A DNA stretch of 20,231 nt from Deltaproteobacteria bacterium (GTDB lineage: Bacteria; Desulfobacterota; GWC2-55-46; DRQE01). The first letter of the stretch is position 1; each line of letters opens with the position of its first letter. The notes under the pieces were generated by a model. That model did no database searches. It saw nothing but the letters and a program-made list of their open reading frames with translations, and was not told the DNA's origin. The DNA lies in contig JACRCB010000093.1 of NCBI GenBank assembly GCA_016219165.1, forward strand, positions 1 through 20,231. The letters are read 5' to 3'. Of the stretch, positions 1 through 7,118 are shown piece after piece. A program made the position numbers and the translations under genes.

Positions 1-36
1 ACCCATCCGAAAAGGATGGGTCGGATGGGCGTTTTT
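1..36 (+). terminator. Terminator-like hairpin with two alternative stems
   Basis: Bases 2-9 (CCCATCCG) pair perfectly with 22-29 (CGGATGGG), followed by CG and five T at 32-36. This is the layout of an intrinsic terminator read on the plus strand. A competing perfect 8-bp stem pairs 1-8 with 14-21 (ACCCATCC/GGATGGGT). The gene it would serve lies left of the window. On the minus strand the inner hairpin could also end the yyaL transcript, but the bases that would follow it are outside the window. The stem resembles a palindrome inside mutS2 at 9408-9426. Confidence 0.55.
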
Positions 37-117
37 CAGCAGCCTGCTAAATCAATTGAGAGGGGAAAGATAAGGGGCAGGTAACATGCCGGGAAGGATT
101 GCGCAATAAGGGGATTC

Positions 118-2247
118 TTATCCCCTCAGGAGTTCGAGAAGCCTATCCGCACTGGTTACCGGCGGCTGGCAGGCGCCCCCGGCGCAGACATAGGCCGCCG
201 CCTTTCCATCAATTGATTTGAATCCCTTAAGCTCCGGAAGAAGGGAGGCGATGTATGGGGATTCTTCGCCCTCCGGCTTGAATATAACGGTCTTATTCGG
301 GATGAATTCGTTCCTCAACGCGGACATCATCTTTTTTGTATCCTCTTTTCCCTGACCCCCCGCAACCACCACGTGGTAGGATGGGCCCAAGGCGAAGTCC
401 ACCGCGCTCAAAAACGCGGTGTGCATAGACGGATACCGGATGACCTTATCTGAAAATGCGCGTGAGAGCGTATCGGCCATGCCGGCAAACTCGCTTCTGC
501 CGGTGATGGACGCAATCCGAAGGAGATTCGCCATGGCCAATGAATTCCCCGAAGGGATTGCGTGGTCAAGGCTCTCTTTCTGACGGAATAACAACTCCTC
601 CCCTTCTCTATCGGCGAAATAGAAGGCGCCCTTGTCGGAGTCCCAGAACCTGCCGGTCATCAGATTGTTGAGTTCAAGCGCCCGTTTTAGATAGCCCGCC
701 TCAAAGGTCGCTTCAAAGAGTTCAAGAAGCCCCATTGTAAGACAGGCATAGTCGTTCAGGTTGCCCGCTATCGCCGCGTCCCCGTCTCTAAACCGGTGGA
801 GGAGCGCGCCCCCGGCAAATAGATTATCGAGGATAAATCCCGCCGCCTTTTTTGCGCCGTCGCGGTAGACAGGGCTGTCGAAGACCTTTCCGGCCATTGA
901 AAGAGCGGCAATCATGAGGCCGTTCCAGTCCGTGAGTATCTTATCGTCCTTGTACGGACGGACGCGGGCGCCCCTGAAGGAAAAAAGCCTCTCCCTGAGT
1001 CCCGAGACCCTTCGCTCAAACTCCGCAAGGGGAATCTTAAATCCCGCCGCGAGGGTCTCGGGGGTTTTCAGCATATGCAGGATATTCTCCCCTCTTTTTT
1101 CTCCGGCCGCCTCGTCGGAAAAGTTTCCGCCCTTGCGCACGTTAAAAACCTTTATCATAAAATCGGCCTCGCTGCCGAGGACCTCCTTAATCTCCTCTTC
1201 CTTCCATAGATAGAACTTGCCCTCCCTACCTTCGCTGTCCGCGTCCTCCGCCGAGTAAAAACCTCCGCCGGGGGACGTCATATCCCGCAGCACATAGGCC
1301 AATATCTCTTTTGCGGTCTTTTCGAAAAGCCTGTTTTTTGTAACCTGGTATGCCTCCGTGTACGCGATGGAGAGGAGGGCCTGGTCATAGAGCATCTTTT
1401 CGAAGTGGGGGACGAGCCACTCCCTGTCGGTGGAATAACGGTGGAAGCCGAAACCCACGTGGTCGTATATGCCGCCAAGACGCATGGACGTAAGCGTTTT
1501 TTCCGCCATCCTGAGGGCCTGCCTGGAGCCCGTTCTCTTGAAGTAACGGAGAAGGAATGTCAGGTTGTGGGGGGCCGGGAACTTAGGCGAAACTCCGAAA
1601 CCTCCGTACGAATGGTCGAAGTTCTCAGTTAGTTCCATGTACGCGGCATTTATTGTAACGAGGCCGGAAGGGCTGCCGGGCTCCGCTGCCGCCGCCCCTT
1701 TGAGGACCGAGGCAATCTTCTCGGCGGACTTAATGACCTCTCCTTTCTCTTTTCTCCAGAGTTCCTTCATGCCCCATATGAGTTCGAGCATGCCGGTCAG
1801 TCCGGAATGGCTCTCCTTCGGGATGTATGTCGCGGCGAAAAAGGGTTTCTTCTCCGGCGTCATTATTATATTGAGGGGCCATCCCGCGGCTCCCGTGAGC
1901 AACTCCGAGGCGGCAACGAGGACATTGTCGATATCGGGCCTTTCTTCCCTGTCTACCTTCACCGGGATAAAGGCCTCGTTCAGGCGCTCCGCAACTTGAG
2001 GGTCGTCGTAGGACTCCTGCTCCATCACATGGCACCAGTGGCAACTCGAATATCCGGAGGACACGAATACGGGTTTGTCTTCCCTCTTTGCCCTTTCAAA
2101 CGCCTCCTCTCCCCACGGATGCCAGTCAACCGGGTTGTAGGCGTGCTGCAAGAGATAGGGGCTCTTTTCTTTGATGAGCCTGTTGGGTCTTCTGCGGCGC
2201 GCCTGCGTCGACGCCTCGCGGCGCGCCTTTTTGCCGCCGTATTCCAT
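118..2247 (-). CDS. yyaL: YyaL/DUF255 family thioredoxin-fold and six-hairpin barrel protein
   Basis: This is a 709-residue cytosolic protein of the YyaL/SPATA20 family. Residues about 23-185 are the thioredoxin-like DUF255 domain, with the family signature around CHWC at 69-72 followed by KVDREERPD. The remainder resembles an (alpha/alpha)6 barrel related to N-acylglucosamine 2-epimerases. A typical Cys-containing tail (AYVCAGGACQPP) ends the protein. The molecular function of the family is not settled; a redox or sugar-related role is only suggested by the folds. The first ATG was chosen; it adds a basic stretch of about 20 residues before the conserved NRLIKEKSPYLLQHAYNPV block, so translation could begin slightly later. 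An AGGAG lies 11 nt upstream. It has its own promoter and leader and appears to be transcribed separately from the SemiSWEET gene upstream. Confidence 0.9.
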   Translation of the reverse strand: MEYGGKKARREASTQARRRRPNRLIKEKSPYLLQHAYNPVDWHPWGEEAFERAKREDKPVFVSSGYSSCHWCHVMEQESYDDPQVAERLNEAFIPVKVDREERPDIDNVLVAASELLTGAAGWPLNIIMTPEKKPFFAATYIPKESHSGLTGMLELIWGMKELWRKEKGEVIKSAEKIASVLKGAAAAEPGSPSGLVTINAAYMELTENFDHSYGGFGVSPKFPAPHNLTFLLRYFKRTGSRQALRMAEKTLTSMRLGGIYDHVGFGFHRYSTDREWLVPHFEKMLYDQALLSIAYTEAYQVTKNRLFEKTAKEILAYVLRDMTSPGGGFYSAEDADSEGREGKFYLWKEEEIKEVLGSEADFMIKVFNVRKGGNFSDEAAGEKRGENILHMLKTPETLAAGFKIPLAEFERRVSGLRERLFSFRGARVRPYKDDKILTDWNGLMIAALSMAGKVFDSPVYRDGAKKAAGFILDNLFAGGALLHRFRDGDAAIAGNLNDYACLTMGLLELFEATFEAGYLKRALELNNLMTGRFWDSDKGAFYFADREGEELLFRQKESLDHAIPSGNSLAMANLLRIASITGRSEFAGMADTLSRAFSDKVIRYPSMHTAFLSAVDFALGPSYHVVVAGGQGKEDTKKMMSALRNEFIPNKTVIFKPEGEESPYIASLLPELKGFKSIDGKAAAYVCAGGACQPPVTSADRLLELLRG

Positions 2248-2336
2248 GGATGTCCCCGCTCCTAAAGACGCGTTAGACCTTGTCCGCCCTTGCGGATGAT
2301 GTTTTCCTTCAGGCAGAAGTCCTGCCTCTATTGGAA
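2248..2336 (-). promoter_or_regulatory. Structured 5' leader of yyaL
   Basis: The stretch between the predicted -10 box and the yyaL start can form two small hairpins. One is a 6-bp stem (2311-2316 with 2322-2327, AGGCAG/CTGCCT). The other is a 5-bp stem (2283-2287 with 2292-2296). An AGGAG ribosome-binding site follows near the start codon. I recognise no riboswitch class here, and neither stem has the T-run of an attenuator. The first hairpin would lie almost at the mRNA 5' end and could simply stabilise the transcript. Confidence 0.3.
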
Positions 2337-2364
2337 ATTATAGCCCAACTGCGCGCAATTACAA
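2337..2364 (-). promoter_or_regulatory. Sigma-70-type promoter for yyaL
   Basis: On the minus strand a perfect TATAAT (2337-2342) is preceded by TTGTAA (2359-2364, 4 of 6 matches to TTGACA) with a 16-nt spacer. It lies in the 153-nt gap between the SemiSWEET gene and yyaL, one of the longest gaps between protein genes here. Expected transcription start is near 2330. This is the only consensus-like promoter I found in the window. Confidence 0.6.
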
Positions 2365-2400
2365 TAAAGGAGGGCATCGCTTCGAGGAGCGGGGATTACG

Positions 2401-2655
2401 TCACTTATATATTATCTTAAACGCAAGTATTACGGACAGGAGCGCAAACGTCACTATGTTGGCGAGTATTACCGGAAGGGAATCAATCAGGAACCCGTAA
2501 CCTATCCAGACAAGGATGCCGGCGGAAAGGAGCGTCAACATCCCGAAGGAAAAATCCCCGGTCGACCTCGTCCTCCATGTTTTGAGCACCTGCGGGAGGA
2601 AGGATACGGTTGTGAGGGCGCCGGCAACCAAACCCAACAGCGTTGTTGAATTCAT
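2401..2655 (-). CDS. SemiSWEET (MtN3/PQ-loop) sugar transporter
   Basis: This is an 84-residue membrane protein with three predicted helices (about 5-24, 36-55 and 60-82), the architecture of a bacterial SemiSWEET that works as a homodimer of three-helix bundles. Helix 1 carries the family signature FLPQVLKTWRTRSTGD with the Pro-Gln pair at 21-22. A Trp/Tyr segment and an Asn (LANIV) follow in helices 2 and 3, where the family places substrate-contacting residues. Transport is facilitated diffusion of sugars; the substrate cannot be read from sequence. An upstream in-frame start would add 27 polar residues overlapping comM. I chose the ATG at 2655 because the helix begins there and an AGGAG lies about 11 nt upstream (2667-2671). 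It starts 1 nt after the comM stop, suggesting translational coupling. Confidence 0.85.
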   Translation of the reverse strand: MNSTTLLGLVAGALTTVSFLPQVLKTWRTRSTGDFSFGMLTLLSAGILVWIGYGFLIDSLPVILANIVTFALLSVILAFKIIYK

Positions 2656-2656
2656 T

Positions 2657-4180
2657 TCAAACCGGGCTCCTGTCGAGAGTTCTGTACTGTATCGCCTCCG
2701 CGACGTGGTGGGGGAGGATTTTTTCGCTTCCTTCAAGGTCCGCTATCGTCCTTCCCACCTTGAGTATCCTCGTGTATGCCCTCGCGGAAAGCCCGAGTTT
2801 TTCCATCGCCGATTCAAGAAGCCTCAGGCAATCCCCGGTGACCTCGCAGTATTTCTTTATCTGCCTCGAGCTCATCCTGCTGTTCGAGAATATTCGTGTT
2901 CCGCCAAACCTCTCCCGCTGTATATCCCTCGCCGCGTCCACCCTCTTTTTTATCTCTTCGGACGCTACCCCCCTCCTTTTGCCGTCAAGTTCCGTAAACC
3001 TTACCCTCGGCACATCGCAATGTATGTCTATGCGGTCAAGGAGCGGCCCCGAGAGTTTGCTCCTGTAGCGCCGCACCATCATAGGCGTGCATGTGCATTC
3101 CTTTTTCTGGTCCCCTAAATATCCGCAGGGGCATGGGTTCATCGCGCAGACGAGCATGAAACTCGAAGGATATGTAACGGAAACGAGCGCCCTCGATATG
3201 GTCACAACCCCGTCCTCAATGGGCTGGCGCAGGACCTCAAGGACGTTCTTTTTGAACTCGGGCAGTTCGTCGAGAAAGAGAACGCCGTTATGGGCAAGAC
3301 TTACCTCCCCTGGCCTTGGAACATGGCCCCCCCCTATAAGGCCCGCATCCGATATCGTATGGTGGGGGGAGCGGAAGGGCCTTGCGGTTATGAGGACCCT
3401 CCCATTCAATGTGCCTGCAACACTGTGAACCTTTGTGGTTTCTATCGCCTCTTCAAGCGCCATGTCCGGAAGTATAGAGGATATCCTTCTTGCGAGCATG
3501 GTCTTACCCGAGCCCGGCGGCCCTATCATCAACAGGTTGTGCATGCCCGCGGAAGCGACCTCTATAGCCCTCTTTGCGTGCTCCTGCCCCCTTACCTCGC
3601 TTATATCGGGAGACCCCTCCTCCCGGTTTCTGAAATAAGTTTCCACATCGACACTTGCCGGTTCGATTTTCTTAGAACCGTTCAGGAACTCAACGAGTTC
3701 CGGCAGGCTCCCCACCCCGTAGACTTGAACACCCCCGACGAGCGCGGCCTCGTCGCCATTTTCGACCGGGAGGAGAATCTTTTTCTTTAACCTTGACGCC
3801 GTAACGGCGGCCGAGAGAACACCCCTTACGGGCCTTATCCGTCCGTCGAGCGAGAGTTCTCCGAAGACGATGAAATCGTCGAGGCAATCGCTTTTAATCA
3901 GCCCCTGCGCCTTGAGTATTCCAACGGCGATAGGAAGGTCGAACATGGCGCCTTCTTTCTTTACGTCGGCAGGGGCGAGGCTTACGGTTATCCTTCCCGT
4001 GGGGAAACTGTAGCCCGAGTTCTTTACGGCGGCCCTTACCCGCTCTTTACTTTCCTTTACGCTGTTGTCTGGAAGCCCTACGGTTGAAAAGGAGGGAAGC
4101 CCCCTTCCAACGTCCACCTCGACCGCGACGGGGAAGGCATCTATGCCAAGGAGAGAACCGCTTAAGACCTTTGCGAACAT
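2657..4180 (-). CDS. comM: ComM/YifB-family Mg-chelatase-like AAA+ ATPase
   Basis: This is a 507-residue protein, the usual length for YifB/ComM. Residues 1-170 form the N-terminal Lon-protease-like (ChlI) domain. Walker A is GPPGSGKT at 220-227, Walker B is LFLDE around 301-305, and a Cys-rich block (NPCPCGYLGDQKKECTC) follows. The C-terminal part is the Mg-chelatase subunit-like region. In Vibrio and Haemophilus, ComM is a hexameric helicase that drives branch migration of incoming single-stranded DNA during natural transformation; that role is inferred here from family membership. The gene follows the cobC-like phosphatase by 41 nt, without an obvious Shine-Dalgarno sequence, and is coupled to the SemiSWEET gene. 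No competence pilus genes are in the window. Confidence 0.93.
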   Translation of the reverse strand: MFAKVLSGSLLGIDAFPVAVEVDVGRGLPSFSTVGLPDNSVKESKERVRAAVKNSGYSFPTGRITVSLAPADVKKEGAMFDLPIAVGILKAQGLIKSDCLDDFIVFGELSLDGRIRPVRGVLSAAVTASRLKKKILLPVENGDEAALVGGVQVYGVGSLPELVEFLNGSKKIEPASVDVETYFRNREEGSPDISEVRGQEHAKRAIEVASAGMHNLLMIGPPGSGKTMLARRISSILPDMALEEAIETTKVHSVAGTLNGRVLITARPFRSPHHTISDAGLIGGGHVPRPGEVSLAHNGVLFLDELPEFKKNVLEVLRQPIEDGVVTISRALVSVTYPSSFMLVCAMNPCPCGYLGDQKKECTCTPMMVRRYRSKLSGPLLDRIDIHCDVPRVRFTELDGKRRGVASEEIKKRVDAARDIQRERFGGTRIFSNSRMSSRQIKKYCEVTGDCLRLLESAMEKLGLSARAYTRILKVGRTIADLEGSEKILPHHVAEAIQYRTLDRSPV

Positions 4181-4221
4181 TTTTTTAACCGGTAGACCGT
4201 TGGAAAAAATTTCCGGGAGCG

Positions 4222-4863
4222 TCAGTAAATCTTCGCCGCGGACAACTCCTGGTTGGGGCCGCCGTTGAGCATCTTAACTATTGCCGTAGAGTCCCTTAGA
4301 TAATCTATGAGGTTAAGGCACCCATAGTCCTGTTCGATTCTAAAAAAATTCTCCAGGGGAAGCCCCATGGCCTCGCAGAGTATCACGCGGTTTACCCCGC
4401 CGTGCGCGACTATGCAGACGTGCCCGCCCCTGTGCCTTTTTATTATTCCATTCAGTGCCGGCAAAACCCTCTCCCTCAGTTCATCGAGGCTCTCCCCTCC
4501 GGTAAGTTTACCCTTTGCGAGGCTTCTGAAACTGAAATGTTTATCCTCCGGATACCTCTCCACCGCCTCCTCTTTTGTAAGCCCCTCCCACCGTCCGAGA
4601 TGGAGTTCCCTCAAGGAAGACAATCCCGCCTCTTCAAGGCCGAGGCTTCGCGCTATTATCCGCGCGCCGTTAAGCGCCCTTTTAAGGTCGCTCGAATACA
4701 CGGCCCCTATCGCATGGCCGCTCAAAAATCCCGCAAGGCGCGACATCTGCGCCCTCCCTATTCCCGTTACATCGACATCCGAATGCCCGTTATAGCGGAA
4801 CTCCTCGTGGCCCTCGACCTGGCCGTGGCGTATAAGATATACCCGCGTTACTTCCATATTCAA
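4222..4863 (-). CDS. cobC: Histidine phosphatase, probable alpha-ribazole phosphatase
   Basis: This is a phosphoglycerate-mutase-like histidine phosphatase of about 213 residues. The catalytic RHG motif is in YLIRHGQVEG near the N-terminus. The second Arg is in SSDLKRA, the acidic residue in LRELHLGRWEG and the second His in VAHGGVNR. Sequence alone does not fix the substrate. Its position directly after a corrinoid adenosyltransferase favours CobC, which dephosphorylates alpha-ribazole phosphate in lower-ligand assembly of B12. Two starts compete. A TTG at 4863 overlaps the upstream stop and has AAGGGG about 9 nt before it. An ATG at 4857 gives a protein two residues shorter but lies 15 nt from that site. 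Alternatives are a GpmB-like broad-specificity phosphatase. Confidence 0.8.
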   Translation of the reverse strand: MNMEVTRVYLIRHGQVEGHEEFRYNGHSDVDVTGIGRAQMSRLAGFLSGHAIGAVYSSDLKRALNGARIIARSLGLEEAGLSSLRELHLGRWEGLTKEEAVERYPEDKHFSFRSLAKGKLTGGESLDELRERVLPALNGIIKRHRGGHVCIVAHGGVNRVILCEAMGLPLENFFRIEQDYGCLNLIDYLRDSTAIVKMLNGGPNQELSAAKIY

Positions 4864-5456
4864 AAATCTATGCCCCTTCGTGCCTTTATTCCGTTGTCAT
4901 AGGGGTGTTTTATCTTCAACATCTCGGTGACATAATCGGCGCGTTTTACGAGCTCCCCCGGGGCGTCCCTTCCGGTAAACACAACCTCGAGGTTTTCCGG
5001 CCTGCCGTCGAGAAAATCCATGATATCCTCGAGTTTGAGGAAACCGCCCGTTATTGCGCCTATTGCCTCATCGAGGACTACGAGGTCGAACCCTTCCCTG
5101 GAGCGCAATTTCACAAACTCAAAGGTATCCGTAACAGCCGTTTTAACTGCCGGAAGGTCGGCGTCATGGCCTGTAAAGAATGGATGCCTTGCGTTGCCGC
5201 GCACAAGTTCAATGGCCGGAAAGGTCTTCCTGAAAACCTCTTTTTCTCCCGAGGGGTCTCTTTCCGGTTTGAAGAACTGGACAAAGAGGACCTTAAACCC
5301 CCAGCCCGCGGCCCTTATTGCAAGGCCGATTGCGCACGTCGTCTTACCCTTCCCGTCTCCGGTATAGATGTGGAGAAGCCCCTTGCTCTCTCGCGGCAGG
5401 GGGCCCTTTCCAAACTCCTTACCTTCGAAGGCATCTTTAAGTGTTTTTCCTTCCAT
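4860..5456 (-). CDS. btuR: Cob(I)alamin adenosyltransferase, CobA/CobO/BtuR type
   Basis: This is a 198-residue cytosolic enzyme that transfers the adenosyl group of ATP to the reduced corrinoid cobalt to make adenosylcobalamin or its precursor. The family P-loop GDGKGKTT lies at 33-40, followed by AIGLAIRAAGWGFKVLFVQFFKP. A later VLDEAIGAI block is the Walker B-like segment. Length and motif order match BtuR/CobO. The start codon is an ATG 3 nt after the rpoD stop, with weak AGGA just before it. The next gene downstream is a CobC-like phosphatase, so the two together suggest corrinoid salvage or lower-ligand assembly. No other cobalamin genes are present in the window. Confidence 0.92.
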   Translation of the reverse strand: MEGKTLKDAFEGKEFGKGPLPRESKGLLHIYTGDGKGKTTCAIGLAIRAAGWGFKVLFVQFFKPERDPSGEKEVFRKTFPAIELVRGNARHPFFTGHDADLPAVKTAVTDTFEFVKLRSREGFDLVVLDEAIGAITGGFLKLEDIMDFLDGRPENLEVVFTGRDAPGELVKRADYVTEMLKIKHPYDNGIKARRGIDF

Positions 5457-5459
5457 GTC

Positions 5460-7049
5460 CTAATCCGACGAATAGGTCTTAAGGATTTTACTCCTCGTGG
5501 GGTGCCTCATTTTCTGAAGGGCCTTCGCCTCAATCTGCCTTACCCTCTCACGGGTGATATTGAACATCTCGCCCACCTCCTCGAGGGTATAATCGCCGCC
5601 GCTGCCTATACCGAACCTCATCCTCAAAACCTTTTCTTCGCGCGGGGAGAGGGTGGAAAGTATCTTATTAAGGGCCTTGACGAGGCTTGAGTTCATCATC
5701 TCTTCGGCCGGTGTAGCGCTTTTTCTGTCGGGGATGAAATCGCTTAAGAGGGTGCCGTCGTCCTCGCCTACGGGGGTTTCGAGAGAGATGGGTTCGCGCG
5801 TTACCTTAAGCGCCTTTCTTACCTTCTCCGCGGATATCCCCATCTTCCCGGCTATCTCCTCCGGGGTCGGCTCGGTTCCCTTTTCCTGGACGAGTTCCCT
5901 CGTTACCCTCTGGAGCCTGTTCATGGTCTCGTTCATGTGCACGGGTATCCGGATTATCCGAGACTGGTCCGCTATCGCCCTCGATATCGACTGCCTTATC
6001 CACCACGTGGCGTAGGTGGAGAATTTATAGCCCTTGCGGTATTCGAATTTCCCTGCCGCCCTCATGAGCCCTATGTTCCCTTCCTGTATCAGGTCGAGGA
6101 AGTGCATGCCCCTCCTCAGGTATCTCTTTGCAATGCTAACAACGAGCCGCAGATTCCCCCTTATAAGTTCCTCCTTCGCGCGGTTTATGACGCGGCTCAA
6201 GGCCGCAAGCCTCTTTGCGCTCCGGACCAATTCCTCCCCCTTGAGTGCGGTCCCCTCTTCGAGCCTGCGTATCTTTTCCCTCGTATCCTTAAGACGCCGG
6301 GACGCATTTAGAAATACATCCCTCCTTACCTTTAAACGGACACGCCCCCCTTTCCTCAATTCACGGGCAACCCTCAAGATTTCCTTCCCGGGGAGCCCCA
6401 CACCGCGCTCTATCTCATATACCCTCTTTTTCAATCTCTTAAACAAGGCCGCGCTTGCGACAAACCTGGCCTCCATTCTTTCGAAGAGGTCGGATTTTTT
6501 CCCTATATCGACAAGGAGGGAGACGAGGCGGTCGCTCGGGCTCTTTTTTGCCTTTTTAGACCCGAGCCTTCTGCAGCACCTGTTCACCCTCCTTATCTCT
6601 TCGGGAAGCATCTCGGTCTCGTAGTCTTCGCCTTCCGGAAATCTTTCCCCGGGTGCGCGGACGGGTTCTCGATAGCCTTCTCTGAGTATAGCGCCTCTTA
6701 TATTGTCGAGTTCTTCAAGGATGAGAGGGCATTTTAAAAACTCCCTCATCACATCCGCCCTCCCGCCCTCTATCTCTTTGCCCAGGAGCGCCTCGTCCTC
6801 CTTTGTGAGCAGGCTTCCCTCCCCCATTTCCCTGAAGTAACTCCTTACGGGGTCGGGTTCCCCTGCCTCTTCGTAATCTTTCTCCTCCCCGTCAGCCTTG
6901 GAATCCGTTTGAGAAGGGAGGTCGTCCCCGGCACGGGAATCCTCAGGGTCGGAACCCCGGCCGGATGCCCACTCTTCCCTCGGCTCCGCATCGGTCTCAT
7001 GAGAATCGCCGGAATCGTCATGGCCGATGCCGGGGTCTTTACTCATCAT
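5460..7049 (-). CDS. rpoD: RNA polymerase primary sigma factor RpoD (sigma-70)
   Basis: This is a 529-residue housekeeping sigma factor. The first 65 residues are acidic and low-complexity and do not look like a standard region 1.1. Region 1.2 begins at DPVRSYFREMGEGSLL (about 66). Region 2 contains NLRLVVSIAKRYLRRGMHFL (from about 299) and the ATWWIRQSISRAI promoter-melting segment. Region 3 follows. Region 4.2 (YTLEEVGEMFNITRERVRQI) is the -35-binding helix-turn-helix. Residues 206-305 contain a gapless 50-residue internal repeat just before region 2. The gene starts with tandem ATG codons (7049 and 7046) preceded by AAGGAG at 7056-7061. Position after dnaG is the classic macromolecular-synthesis arrangement. 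Confidence 0.96.
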   Translation of the reverse strand: MMSKDPGIGHDDSGDSHETDAEPREEWASGRGSDPEDSRAGDDLPSQTDSKADGEEKDYEEAGEPDPVRSYFREMGEGSLLTKEDEALLGKEIEGGRADVMREFLKCPLILEELDNIRGAILREGYREPVRAPGERFPEGEDYETEMLPEEIRRVNRCCRRLGSKKAKKSPSDRLVSLLVDIGKKSDLFERMEARFVASAALFKRLKKRVYEIERGVGLPGKEILRVARELRKGGRVRLKVRRDVFLNASRRLKDTREKIRRLEEGTALKGEELVRSAKRLAALSRVINRAKEELIRGNLRLVVSIAKRYLRRGMHFLDLIQEGNIGLMRAAGKFEYRKGYKFSTYATWWIRQSISRAIADQSRIIRIPVHMNETMNRLQRVTRELVQEKGTEPTPEEIAGKMGISAEKVRKALKVTREPISLETPVGEDDGTLLSDFIPDRKSATPAEEMMNSSLVKALNKILSTLSPREEKVLRMRFGIGSGGDYTLEEVGEMFNITRERVRQIEAKALQKMRHPTRSKILKTYSSD

Positions 7050-7118
7050 ACGATGCTCCTTTTCCTTAAAAAATCTTCTTGGAGGAGAGGTCCGGACAGA
7101 AACTCTTCAAAAAAACCT

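Noticed and set aside
4181..4221. Terminator between cobC and comM
   Set aside because: GGAAA/TTTCC can pair around a T-run, but the stem is AT-rich and only 5 bp.
4905..5690. Long plus-strand open frame (261 codons) opposite btuR and rpoD
   Set aside because: It has no recognisable domain and lies antisense to two genes with clear conserved motifs. Long antisense frames are common with this codon usage.
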